Shown piece after piece: positions 26,997 to 35,265 of a DNA stretch of 64,000 nt (the stretch's first letter is position 1; each line of letters begins with the position of its first letter). Where the stretch lies: contig NZ_AP022870.1 in assembly GCF_011764545.1 (NCBI RefSeq), positions 248,001 to 312,000 on the forward strand, in the 5' to 3' direction. Under the pieces are notes generated by a model that saw only the letters and a program-made list of their open reading frames with translations, was not told where the DNA came from and did no database searches. The DNA comes from Phytohabitans flavus. Its GTDB lineage: Bacteria > Actinomycetota > Actinomycetes > Mycobacteriales > Micromonosporaceae. The position numbers and the translations under genes are program-made.

Positions 26997-28358
26997 ATGA
27001 CAGGACGACGGAGGGTCGTGGCTGCCCTGGCCGCCGCGACCTTAGGCCTTGCCGCCGCCGGCTGCGGTGGCGACGACGACAGCGGTACCAGCGACGCCAC
27101 CATCTCCATGTGGACCTTCAAGCGCACCCACGTGGCGGCCCTGGAGCAGGCCGCCGCTACCTTCAAGGAGAAGACCGGGATCACCGTGAAGGTCGAGGCC
27201 TTCACCCCGGACGACGTCTTCACCAGCAAGATCCAGAGCGCCGCGCAGACCCGTGACCTGCCGGACGTGCTGGAGCTGCACGCGGGCGGCGAGGACATGC
27301 GGGTCGGCGGGGGCGGGCTGCTCACCGACCTCAAGGGCGACTTCGACGAGGCCAAGCTCCAGCGCTTCCTGCCCAGTACCCGCGAGGCCGGCCGGGTCAC
27401 CGACGAGCGCAAGGCCAAGATCGAGGAGCTGGCCAACGCCACCGTCGGCACCCTCTACAGTGTCCCGTTCACGGCCGGCACGTTCGGCATCGTGTACGCC
27501 AACAAGGACAAGATGGCTGCCGCCGGCCTCGACCCCGACACGCCGCCGAAGACGTGGGAGGAGTTCCTCACCTACCTCCAGGCCACCACGAAGGTCGACG
27601 CCAAGCAGGGCGGTCTCTCGCTCGGCCTGAAGGTGACCCAGACCGGGTTCAACTGGGTCTACGAGCAGCTCGCCTTCGCGTACCTGGGTGCGGACCGCTT
27701 CAAGGCGCTCTTCGGCCAGCAGGCGGGGCAGGGCTTCGCCTCGGCGGACGGGATCAAGACGCTGGAGCTGTACAGCCAGCTCAAGCCGTACTGGATCCCG
27801 GGCGCGAGCGCGCTCGGCATCGACGAGGCGGACGTGGCGTTCGCGCAGGGTAAGTCGGCGTTCAACGTGGGCGGCACGTTCACGATGGCGTTCCTCTCGC
27901 AGAACGACATGAAGCCGGAGAAGCTGCTCACCTTCCCGGTCCCGCCGGCCACCGGCGGCAAGGTGAGCGACCTGCGGCTCGCCCCGCTCGCGCTGACCGG
28001 CCTCGCGGTCACCGAGACCAGCAAGCAGCGCGAGGCCTCGGTGAAGTGGCTGGACTTCCTCACCGGGGCCGAGGGTGCCGGCATCTTCGCCAAGGCGTCG
28101 CTGGACCTGCCCGCCACCGACCTGGGCAGCCAGGCCGAGACGCTGATCGGCAAGGACCTGGCCGCACTCCAGAAGTTCTTCACCGGGCCGCCGGAGTCCA
28201 TGTACGACGCGGCCGACAAGTCGTTCCGGCCGCCGGACTACGACGAGGTCGAGGTCGGCAACCCGCTGCTGAAGATGTCGCCGCTCGGGGAGGTCGCGCC
28301 CGCCGCTACCGGCGCCGAGCTGGACAAGGTGCTCGCCGCGATGTGGCAGTCCAAGTAG
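26997..28358 (+). CDS. Sugar ABC transporter substrate-binding lipoprotein (SBP family 1)
   Basis: A 453-residue lipoprotein: signal with lipobox LGLAAAGC, then GDDDSGT linker. Family-1 features include TISMWTFKRTHVAALEQAAA, a central YSVPFTAGTFGIVYANKDKM and LTGLAVTETSKQREASVKWL. It binds a carbohydrate outside the membrane and delivers it to the two permeases encoded next. ATG 26997 follows GGAGAG; an in-frame TTG 12 bp upstream is less likely. No ATPase gene is in the operon; a shared MsiK-type ATPase is usual in actinomycetes. Confidence 0.92.
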   Translation: MTGRRRVVAALAAATLGLAAAGCGGDDDSGTSDATISMWTFKRTHVAALEQAAATFKEKTGITVKVEAFTPDDVFTSKIQSAAQTRDLPDVLELHAGGEDMRVGGGGLLTDLKGDFDEAKLQRFLPSTREAGRVTDERKAKIEELANATVGTLYSVPFTAGTFGIVYANKDKMAAAGLDPDTPPKTWEEFLTYLQATTKVDAKQGGLSLGLKVTQTGFNWVYEQLAFAYLGADRFKALFGQQAGQGFASADGIKTLELYSQLKPYWIPGASALGIDEADVAFAQGKSAFNVGGTFTMAFLSQNDMKPEKLLTFPVPPATGGKVSDLRLAPLALTGLAVTETSKQREASVKWLDFLTGAEGAGIFAKASLDLPATDLGSQAETLIGKDLAALQKFFTGPPESMYDAADKSFRPPDYDEVEVGNPLLKMSPLGEVAPAATGAELDKVLAAMWQSK

Positions 28359-28368
28359 GACGGACGAG

Positions 28369-29337
28369 ATGACCGCGTACCTGACCGAGACGCCGCCCGC
28401 CGCCGCGCGGCCCAAGGCCGCCGTGAAGCGGCGGGCCCGGCGAAAGACGCGGCAGTGGCTGGTCGGGTACGCGTTCATCGCCCCGGCGGTGGTGCTCTTC
28501 CTCGTCATGGGGCTGTACACGCTGGGGTACAGCGTCACGCTCAGCTTCGCCAAGTGGAACGGCTTCTCGCCCTCCTGGGACTGGGTGGGGCTGAAGAACT
28601 ACCACGACCTGCTCTACGCCGACCCGCGCCTGGCGCCCGAGGTACAGCGCGCCGCGCTCAACACCGGCGTCGCGATGGTGGCGGTCTCGGCCGGCACGGT
28701 CCTGATCGCGTTGCCGCTCGCGGTGCTCCTCAACTCGATCCGCCGGCTGCGCGGCCTGCTCCGCTCGGTGTACTTCCTGCCGTACGTCACCACCGGAATC
28801 GCGGTCTACTACGCCTGGCGGTACGTGCTGGAGCCGGACGGGGCGATCAACCTGGCGCTCCGCTCGATCGGGCTGGGCAGCCTCGCCCGGCCGCAGGGCT
28901 TCCTCGGCGACCCGGACACCGCGCTGCCCGCGCTCATCGTCGTGATGATCTGGGGCAGCGTGCCGGTCGCGATGCTGCTCTACCTCGCCGGCCTCCAGGC
29001 CATCGACCCCAGCCTGATGGAGGCGGCCGCGATGGACGGGGCGGGGACGGTGCGCCGGGTACGGCACATCACCTGGCCCCTGCTCGTGCCGATCACGGTC
29101 GCGATCGTGCTGCTCAGCCTCCGCGACACGATGCAGGGCTTCCAGATCTTCCTGATCATGACCAACGGCGGGCCGGCCGGGCACACGGAGGTGCTGGGGC
29201 TCAAGGCGTACCAGCAGGCGTTCATGCAGAGCATGTCGCCCACGCTCGGCGTGGCCAGCGCGCTCGGGTGGCTGATCTTCGTCGCCGCCCTGCTGCTCGC
29301 CGTGCTCAACGCCCGGCTGCTGCGGGGTACCCGATGA
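28369..29337 (+). CDS. Sugar ABC transporter permease, MalF type
   Basis: A 322-residue inner-membrane protein with about six transmembrane helices after a basic cytoplasmic N-terminus. The conserved EAA loop, contacting the ATPase, is MEAAAMDGAGTVRRVRHITW. It forms the translocation pore with the next gene product. The coding region overlaps the next start by 4 bp (ATGA). Confidence 0.92.
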   Translation: MTAYLTETPPAAARPKAAVKRRARRKTRQWLVGYAFIAPAVVLFLVMGLYTLGYSVTLSFAKWNGFSPSWDWVGLKNYHDLLYADPRLAPEVQRAALNTGVAMVAVSAGTVLIALPLAVLLNSIRRLRGLLRSVYFLPYVTTGIAVYYAWRYVLEPDGAINLALRSIGLGSLARPQGFLGDPDTALPALIVVMIWGSVPVAMLLYLAGLQAIDPSLMEAAAMDGAGTVRRVRHITWPLLVPITVAIVLLSLRDTMQGFQIFLIMTNGGPAGHTEVLGLKAYQQAFMQSMSPTLGVASALGWLIFVAALLLAVLNARLLRGTR

Positions 29338-30167
29338 GGGCCGGCACCCGCCCGTCGGCCGGCATGGTCGTCGCCTACCTGGCGCTGGCCGTGTACGCCG
29401 CGATAAGCCTCTACCCGTTCGCCTGGATGGTCTCCGGCGCGTTCAAGAACCGCCTGGAGATCCTCGAGGGCGGCAACCTCATCCCGCGCAGCCCCACGCT
29501 CGACACGCTCGTGGACACGTGGGGGCGGTTGAACTTCTTCGACTACTTCCTCAACAGCCTCAAGGTGACCGGGCTGACCGTGCTCGGCGTGCTGGTCGTC
29601 TACAGCCTCGCCTCGTACGCGTTCGCGATGATCGAGTTTCCCGGGCGGCGGGCGATCTTCTGGTTCTTCGTCGCGCTGCTCTTCGTGCCCAGCATCACCG
29701 TGCTGCTGCCGCTGACCATCCTGGAGAGCCGGCTCGGCATCCTCGGCACCCACATCGGGCTCGTGCTGCCGTTCGTCAACGGGACCGCGCCGCTGACCGT
29801 ACTCCTGCTGACCAACGCCTTCCGCGCGATACCGCGCGAGCTGCACGACGCGGCCCGGGCGGACGGCGCCGGCGAGGTCCGGATCTTCCTGCGGGTCTAC
29901 CTCCCGCTGGTACGGCCGACGCTGATCACGGTCGCGGTGCTGACCGCGGTGCCGACTTGGAACGAGTACCCGCTGAGCCGGGTCTCGCTCAACGAGGAGT
30001 CCCGCTACACGCTGCCGCTGGCCCTGGAGCAGCTCGCCTCGGGCAATGTCCCTTCATACAACGAGATCATGGCCGGCTCGCTGATCCTGGTCGTACCCGT
30101 GATCGTCCTTTTCCTCGCGCTACAGCGCTATTTCGTCAACGGTCTATCGGGAGCGGTCAAGGAATGA
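29334..30167 (+). CDS. Sugar ABC transporter permease, MalG type
   Basis: A 277-residue inner-membrane protein with six predicted helices. The EAA loop is ELHDAARADGAGEVRIFLRV. The C-terminus IMAGSLILVVPVIVLFLALQ is the segment of which a relic survives at 15.8 kb. Its ATG overlaps the upstream stop and its stop overlaps the next ATG, so permeases and dehydrogenase are translationally coupled. Confidence 0.92.
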   Translation: MRAGTRPSAGMVVAYLALAVYAAISLYPFAWMVSGAFKNRLEILEGGNLIPRSPTLDTLVDTWGRLNFFDYFLNSLKVTGLTVLGVLVVYSLASYAFAMIEFPGRRAIFWFFVALLFVPSITVLLPLTILESRLGILGTHIGLVLPFVNGTAPLTVLLLTNAFRAIPRELHDAARADGAGEVRIFLRVYLPLVRPTLITVAVLTAVPTWNEYPLSRVSLNEESRYTLPLALEQLASGNVPSYNEIMAGSLILVVPVIVLFLALQRYFVNGLSGAVKE

Positions 30168-31021
30168 AACGCGTGCTCGTCACCGGCGCCGCCGGCCTCC
30201 TCGGCCGGGCGGTGCTCGACCTGCTGTCCGCCCGCGACGTCGCCGCCACCGCCCTCGTCTTGAGCGACCCCGGCGACCTGCCCGCGGACCGGGTGGTGGT
30301 CGGCGACGCCGGCGACCCGGAGGTGGTGCGCAAAGGTCTGGACGGTGTGGACGCGATCGTGCACCTCGCCGCGATCCCGGCGCCGAACCTCGCCACCCCG
30401 GTGGAGGTGTTCGGCGGCAACACGCGGGCCACGTTCGTCGCGCTGACCGAGGCGGCCCAGGCCGGCATCACCCGGGCGGTGATCGCGAGCAGCATGTCCG
30501 TGCTCGGGCTGGCCTGGGCGCAGCAGCCGCTCCGCCCCGCGTACCTGCCGATCGACGAGGAGCTGCCGCTCCAGGTCACCGACCCGTACGCGCTCTCCAA
30601 GCAGACCGACGAGGCGATCGGCACGATGGTGTGGCGCCGGTACGGGATGACCGTCACCGCGATCCGCTTCCCCTTTCTCGGCGGGCCCGAGCGGTTGGCG
30701 CACCGGGTCGAGCTGCACACCAGCACCCCGGAGGGCGGCGCGGCCGAGCTGTGGACGTACCTGCACACCGACGACGCCGCCGCGGCCTGCCTGCTCGGCG
30801 TGACCAACGCACCGCCCGGCAGCCACGTGGTCTTCGTGGCCGCGCCGGAGACGCTCGCGCCGTACGAGACCGAGGCGTTACTCGACGAATTCCACCCCGG
30901 GGTTCCCAGGCGGAGGCGTTTTCCAGGCAGGATGGTGCCCATGATCCTCGAAGCTGGAGAACGGGTCCTGGGTTTCAAGGCGGAGCGCCTGTGGCCCGTG
31001 GAGGTGCTTCCCCGTGGGTGA
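30164..31021 (+). CDS. NAD(P)-dependent SDR-type dehydrogenase/epimerase, uronate-dehydrogenase-like
   Basis: A 285-residue extended-SDR protein. The Rossmann motif VTGAAGLLGRAVLD starts at residue 6; IVHLAAIPAPN follows; the catalytic YALSK is near residue 142, with a preceding SSMSVLG serine. The size and the IVHLAAIP motif resemble uronate dehydrogenases and related sugar-acid oxidoreductases more than nucleotide-sugar epimerases. Coupled by ATGA to the permease, and overlapping the next gene by 8 bp. Likely first step in catabolism of the imported sugar or sugar acid. Confidence 0.82.
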   Translation: MKRVLVTGAAGLLGRAVLDLLSARDVAATALVLSDPGDLPADRVVVGDAGDPEVVRKGLDGVDAIVHLAAIPAPNLATPVEVFGGNTRATFVALTEAAQAGITRAVIASSMSVLGLAWAQQPLRPAYLPIDEELPLQVTDPYALSKQTDEAIGTMVWRRYGMTVTAIRFPFLGGPERLAHRVELHTSTPEGGAAELWTYLHTDDAAAACLLGVTNAPPGSHVVFVAAPETLAPYETEALLDEFHPGVPRRRRFPGRMVPMILEAGERVLGFKAERLWPVEVLPRG

Positions 31022-32258
31022 CTTCCTGCCACCGTGGGCGCCGCGCGACGGCCTGCGGATCACCGGTGTACGCCCGATCGTCACCGCGCCGGACGTGACG
31101 CTCGTCGTCGTGCGGGTCGACACCAACGAGCCCGGCCTGTACGGGCTGGGGTGCGCCACCTTCACCCAGCGCTTCGAGGCCGTCGCCGCGGCCGTCGAGC
31201 ACCTGGCCGAGCTTGTGGTCGGGCGGCACCCCGGCGACATCGAGGACATGACCCGGATGGTGCACCTGTCCGGGTACTGGCGAAACGGGCCGGTGCTCAA
31301 CAACGCGCTGTCCGGGCTCGACATGGCGCTGTGGGACATCCTCGGCAAGCGGCTGGGCGTGCCCGTGTACGAGCTGCTCGGCGGGCGGGTGCGCGGGGCG
31401 GTGCCGCTCTACCTGCACGCCAACGGCGCCACCGTTGACGACACGATCGCGCATGCGCGTGCGCTGATGGACGAGGGCTACCGGTACATCCGGCTCCAGA
31501 CCGGCGGCCCGGGTCTCGGCACGTATGCCGCGCCCGGCACGCCCGGCGGCTACCCGCTCGCGCCGTACCCCGACGGGTGGGACGTCCAGCACTACCTCGC
31601 GGCCACCCCAGAGCTTTTCGCGCGGGCCCGGGCGGAGCTTGGCACCGAGGTGTCGCTGCTGCACGACGTGCACAGCCGGCTGACGCCGAAGCAGGCGATC
31701 GCCTTGTGCCGCGCGCTGGAGCCGTACCGGCTGTTCTTCGTGGAGGACCCGGTCGCGCCCGAGCACTACGACCGGCTGCCCGAGGTGCGGGAGGCGTCGC
31801 CGGTACCGATCGCGGCCGGCGAGCAGATCGTCTCGGTCGCCGAGGCGGCCCGGCTTGTCACCCGCGGCGGCGTCGACCTGCTGCGCCTGCACATCTCCGC
31901 GATCGGCGGCCTCACCCCGGCCCGGAAGCTGACCGCGCTGTGCGAGCTGACCGGCACGCAGACCGCCTGGCACAGCCCGGCCGACGTGTCGCCGATCGGG
32001 CTGGCCGCCAACCTCGCGCTGGACATGACCACGCCGGCGTTCGGGATCCAGGAGGGCCACCTGTACCCGGACGTGGTGCACGAGGTCTTCCCGGGTATGC
32101 CCCGGCCGCGCGACGGGTACGTCGAGCCGTCGCACGAGCCCGGCTGGGGGATCGACCTGGACGAGGCGCTGGCGGCGAAGTACCCGCCGAAGAAGTACGG
32201 CCACGAGCGGTGGGCCGCCCACGTCCGGCGGCCGGACGGTGCGATCGAAGCGCCGTGA
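31014..32258 (+). CDS. Enolase-superfamily sugar-acid dehydratase, D-mannonate dehydratase (ManD/RspA)-like
   Basis: A 414-residue enzyme. The metal-site and acid/base residues follow the ManD pattern: HDVHSR near residue 216 (Asp ligand and His), VEDP near 242 (Glu ligand), AAGEQ near 268 (Glu ligand) and HSPADVSPIG near 319. A tyrosine-containing mobile loop (TYAAPGTPGGYPLAPYPDG) is also seen in ManD proteins. It would dehydrate D-mannonate or D-gluconate to 2-keto-3-deoxygluconate; many members have low activity, so the exact substrate is open. GTG 31014 overlaps the dehydrogenase stop. It is the last gene of the operon. Confidence 0.88.
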   Translation: MGDFLPPWAPRDGLRITGVRPIVTAPDVTLVVVRVDTNEPGLYGLGCATFTQRFEAVAAAVEHLAELVVGRHPGDIEDMTRMVHLSGYWRNGPVLNNALSGLDMALWDILGKRLGVPVYELLGGRVRGAVPLYLHANGATVDDTIAHARALMDEGYRYIRLQTGGPGLGTYAAPGTPGGYPLAPYPDGWDVQHYLAATPELFARARAELGTEVSLLHDVHSRLTPKQAIALCRALEPYRLFFVEDPVAPEHYDRLPEVREASPVPIAAGEQIVSVAEAARLVTRGGVDLLRLHISAIGGLTPARKLTALCELTGTQTAWHSPADVSPIGLAANLALDMTTPAFGIQEGHLYPDVVHEVFPGMPRPRDGYVEPSHEPGWGIDLDEALAAKYPPKKYGHERWAAHVRRPDGAIEAP

Positions 32259-32288
32259 TCACGGGCGGCGGGCTGCCATAGTGTGAGC

Positions 32289-32984
32289 ATGTCCCGTTCC
32301 CGGCAAGCGGCGGTACTGTACGCGGCGGTCGGCGCTGTCCACGTGGGCAGCGCGGCGGTACACCACGATCTGCTCGACAACATCACCAAGCCACTGCTGA
32401 TGCCGCTGCTCGCCCTGTACGCGGTGGCGGCGTACCGAGTCCGGGGAGCCAGGATCAGCCGCCGGCTGATGCTGTCGCTCGCGCTCGCCTGGGCCGGCGA
32501 CGTCACCCTCCAGGTGGGCGGTACGGTCGGGCTGATCGTCGGGATGATCTTCTTCGCGCTGGCGTACGGCATCTACGCCGTCGAGTTCGTCCGCACCGGT
32601 GCGTTCCGCCGCCGGCGCCGGTGGCTCTACCTGGCCGGGTACTGTGCCGTGGCCGCCGGCGCGCTGGCCTGGCTGTGGCCCGGCCTGAGCGAGCGGGGCG
32701 TGGCCTGGCCGATGGCCGGGTACGCCGCGCTGATGACCGTCATGGCGGCCAGCGCCACGTCCTGGGGCTGGCGGGTCGGCATCGGCGGCGGCCTGCTGTT
32801 CCTCTCGGACACGCTGATCGGCGTCGGACTCGCCGAGGCCGCCGACGTGCCCGGCCGCGACGCACTTGTGATGGCCACCTACCTGGTGGGCCAGTACCTC
32901 GTCGTCTCGGGCTGGACCTCGCGCGCGCCAAGCCCCGAGCCGTCCGCACCGGTGTCCCGCCCCGCCGATCTCGTGCCCGCGTAA
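32289..32984 (+). CDS. YhhN-family membrane protein (lysoplasmalogenase-like)
   Basis: A 231-residue protein with seven or eight hydrophobic helices. Conserved YhhN features are DLLDNITKPLLMPLL, the Asp-containing LALAWAGDVTLQVG and LLFLSDTLIGV. Family members hydrolyse the vinyl-ether bond of lysoplasmalogens, but many bacterial copies are untested. A GTG six bases upstream is an alternative start. It stands apart from the sugar operon (30 bp gap, no coupling). Confidence 0.85.
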   Translation: MSRSRQAAVLYAAVGAVHVGSAAVHHDLLDNITKPLLMPLLALYAVAAYRVRGARISRRLMLSLALAWAGDVTLQVGGTVGLIVGMIFFALAYGIYAVEFVRTGAFRRRRRWLYLAGYCAVAAGALAWLWPGLSERGVAWPMAGYAALMTVMAASATSWGWRVGIGGGLLFLSDTLIGVGLAEAADVPGRDALVMATYLVGQYLVVSGWTSRAPSPEPSAPVSRPADLVPA

Positions 32985-32993
32985 CGTAGCGGC

Positions 32994-33638
32994 GTGTTCG
33001 ACGGACTTGTGACCCGCGCGGCGGCGCTGGTCGCCGCCGGCCCCGAGCGCGCGATCCTGGGCATCGCCGGCTGCCCCGCCGCCGGCAAGTCGACGCTCGC
33101 CGAGCTGCTGGTGGGTGGGCTGGTGGCCGCCGGCGTACCGGCCGCGCTCGTGCCGATGGACGGCTTCCACCTGGCCGACGTGGCGCTGGACCGCCTGGGC
33201 CGCCGCGGCCGCAAGGGCGCCATCGACACCTTCGACGCCGACGGCTACCTGTCGCTGCTGCGCCGTGTCCGCACCGACCGCCGCCGGACGGTGTGGGCGC
33301 CCGGCTTCGCCCGCGACCTCGAACAGCCGATCGCGGGCAGCATCGGCGTCGACCCCGAGGTCCGGATCGTGGTGACCGAGGGCAACTACCTGCTGGCCGA
33401 CGCCCCGCCCTGGCCGGACGTACGGGCCGCGCTGACCGAGACCTGGTTCGTCGAGCTCGACGAGCCGCTGCGCCGCGAGCGGCTGATCGCGCGGCACGTC
33501 CTGTTCGGCAAGACCCCGGACGAGGCGGGCCGCTGGGTCTCCATAGTGGACGATCCCAACGCCCGCCTGATCTCCCAGACACGCGACCGCGCCGACCTCG
33601 TGGTCGACATGACCCTGCCGGACGCCCGCCCCACCTGA
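32994..33638 (+). CDS. P-loop nucleoside/fructose-kinase-like phosphotransferase
   Basis: A 214-residue kinase. Walker A is GCPAAGKST; PMDGFHLAD provides the Walker-B-like Asp; TEGNYLL and an Arg-rich lid (EPLRRERLIARHVLFGKTPD) follow. This is the uridine/pantothenate-kinase-like fold known from YggC/FrcK-type proteins. Starts at GTG 32994, ten bases after the YhhN gene, so probably co-transcribed. Substrate unknown. Confidence 0.85.
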   Translation: MFDGLVTRAAALVAAGPERAILGIAGCPAAGKSTLAELLVGGLVAAGVPAALVPMDGFHLADVALDRLGRRGRKGAIDTFDADGYLSLLRRVRTDRRRTVWAPGFARDLEQPIAGSIGVDPEVRIVVTEGNYLLADAPPWPDVRAALTETWFVELDEPLRRERLIARHVLFGKTPDEAGRWVSIVDDPNARLISQTRDRADLVVDMTLPDARPT

Positions 33639-33642
33639 GCGG

Positions 33643-33661
33643 CCGGGCCGGCGCGGCCCGG
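33643..33661. terminator. Bidirectional terminator between convergent genes
   Basis: CCGGGCC and GGCCCGG pair with a 5-base loop in the 44-bp gap between a plus-strand and a minus-strand gene end. Confidence 0.6.
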
Positions 33662-33682
33662 ACCGCCCAGGGGCCTGAGAGG

Positions 33683-34771
33683 TCAGGCGGGCACGGCGTC
33701 GAAGTTCTGCGTGTGCAACTCGACGAGCATCGCGCGGCCCTTGACGTTGGAGATGACCTCCGCGCCGGCGACGCCCTCGATGCCCGGGAGCTGGCCCGCG
33801 CCACCCTCGGGGCCGAGCGGGACCGCGATCATGGGCGGGTTGATCTTGTAGTGCCCCAGCTCGCCCTCACCGGTGATGAGCACTTTCAGGTTGGCGGAGA
33901 GGAAGTCGGCCTGCATGCCAGCCATGCCCGCCATGTTCCGTTCGGCGTCCGAGATGTCGCCGATCGCGAAGACCCGCTCCTGGCCGCGCACCCGAAGCTG
34001 GTCGTCCACCGGCAGGTAGCCGGCCTCGTCGCGGGCCTCGGCGAGCGCACCGCGCAGGTAGCCGGTCGCGGGCACCACGCCGAAGCAGCGGAACCAGATG
34101 TCCGCCGCCAGCTCCTCGCCCGTGTCGGTCGCCACCGAGACGGCGCCGGCGGTACCCGGCTCAGTGTCCGGCAGGGCGCGCAGCGGGCTGCCGAGCACCA
34201 GGTCGACGCCGAGCTTGTCGAGCTGGCGCCGCAGCTCCTCGCGGAGCTCCTGGTCGAACGGGCCGGGCAGCACGTCCGCCGCGCGGTCCGCGACGATTAC
34301 CCGCTTCTCCGGGAACGTGGTCTTGATCTCGCCGGCCAGCTCCAGCCCGGACGGCCCGGCGCCGACGACAAGCACCCGCTGGGCGGCGCGGAGCGCCTCG
34401 TGGCTGGCCCGCATGGCGGCCTGGGCGGTCGCCGCATCCTCCGCGCCCCACTTGGCCGGGGACGGGTAGTGCGAGCCGGTGGCCAGTACCAGGTAGTCGG
34501 GCTCCAGGCGGGTGCCGGAGGCGAGGGTGACCTGCCGCCCGTCCACCTCCACGGCCCGGTCGCGCAGGAAGCGGCCGTGGTGCAGGAGCCGGTCGTACGG
34601 GAAGAAGATGCGCTCCAGCCACTGCGGCTCGACCAGCGCGCGCCAGGACGCGACGTTGTGCAGGAACGCGTCGGACGGGTCGACGAGCGTCACGTCCGCG
34701 ACGCCGTCGAGGGCCTTGGCGACCTTGTAGCCGCCGTACCCGCCACCGAGGACAACCACACTGGGGCTCAT
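33683..34771 (-). CDS. FAD-dependent pyridine nucleotide oxidoreductase (NDH-2 / AIF-like)
   Basis: A 362-residue flavoprotein. The FAD-binding motif VVVLGGGYGGYKVAKAL is at the N-terminus, NAD(P)-binding VLVVGAGPSGLELAGE near residue 136, and the FAD motif RVFAIGDISD near 270. It has no C-terminal amphipathic extension, unlike classic NDH-2. It probably transfers electrons from NAD(P)H to quinones or related acceptors. ATG 34771 is chosen, 7 bp after AGGAGT; an in-frame GTG at 34780 is an alternative. Divergent from an HxlR regulator with only 86 bp between the start codons. Confidence 0.88.
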   Translation of the reverse strand: MSPSVVVLGGGYGGYKVAKALDGVADVTLVDPSDAFLHNVASWRALVEPQWLERIFFPYDRLLHHGRFLRDRAVEVDGRQVTLASGTRLEPDYLVLATGSHYPSPAKWGAEDAATAQAAMRASHEALRAAQRVLVVGAGPSGLELAGEIKTTFPEKRVIVADRAADVLPGPFDQELREELRRQLDKLGVDLVLGSPLRALPDTEPGTAGAVSVATDTGEELAADIWFRCFGVVPATGYLRGALAEARDEAGYLPVDDQLRVRGQERVFAIGDISDAERNMAGMAGMQADFLSANLKVLITGEGELGHYKINPPMIAVPLGPEGGAGQLPGIEGVAGAEVISNVKGRAMLVELHTQNFDAVPA

Positions 34772-34857
34772 TGGTCTCACTCCTAGACAAGATGTAACAC
34801 CGATTGACGCAGTCGCTTCGGAAAAGCTAGCACCATCGAATCGGCTAGTCTGGACGA

Positions 34858-35265
34858 ATGGCAGTGAGATCCGCGCAACACGGCGACATCGCCGCCTGCA
34901 CGCGCGGTGACGTGGCGCTGGCTCGCGCCTTCACGCTGCTCGGCAAGCGCTGGACCGGCGTCGTGCTCGGCAGCCTGCGCCCCGGCCCGGCCGGCTTCCG
35001 CGAGCTGGCCCGCGCGATAGGCGGGGTGAGTGACTCGGTGCTCGCCGACCGGCTCGTCGAGCTGGCCGAGCACGGCGTGATCTCCCGCACCGTCGACCCC
35101 GGGCCGCCGATCTCGGTCTCCTACGCGCTGACCGAGCGCGGCGAGGCGCTCATGCCGGCTCTGCAACACCTGGCCGAGTGGGCGCAGGAGCACCTGCCGC
35201 CGATAGATAGCGAAGAGCCAGCTGGCGAAGCACCTCCCGCAGCTCCGGTGGATCCAGCACCGTAA
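34858..35265 (+). CDS. HxlR-family winged-helix regulator
   Basis: A 135-residue DNA-binding protein: LLGKRWTGVVLGSLRPGPAG, FRELARAIGGVSDSVLADRL and VSYALTERGEALMPALQHLA make up the HxlR core. Cys14, just before the core, sits where redox-sensing HxlR proteins carry their reactive cysteine. Divergent placement beside a quinone-reductase-like flavoprotein suggests control of that gene in response to electrophiles or redox state. The Pro/Ala-rich C-terminal tail overlaps the convergent WYL gene by 116 bp. Confidence 0.88.
   Translation: MAVRSAQHGDIAACTRGDVALARAFTLLGKRWTGVVLGSLRPGPAGFRELARAIGGVSDSVLADRLVELAEHGVISRTVDPGPPISVSYALTERGEALMPALQHLAEWAQEHLPPIDSEEPAGEAPPAAPVDPAP

Noticed and set aside
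9510..32258. Secondary-metabolite biosynthesis cluster
   Set aside because: No PKS, NRPS, terpene or RiPP core enzyme is present. The gene content is carbohydrate-related.
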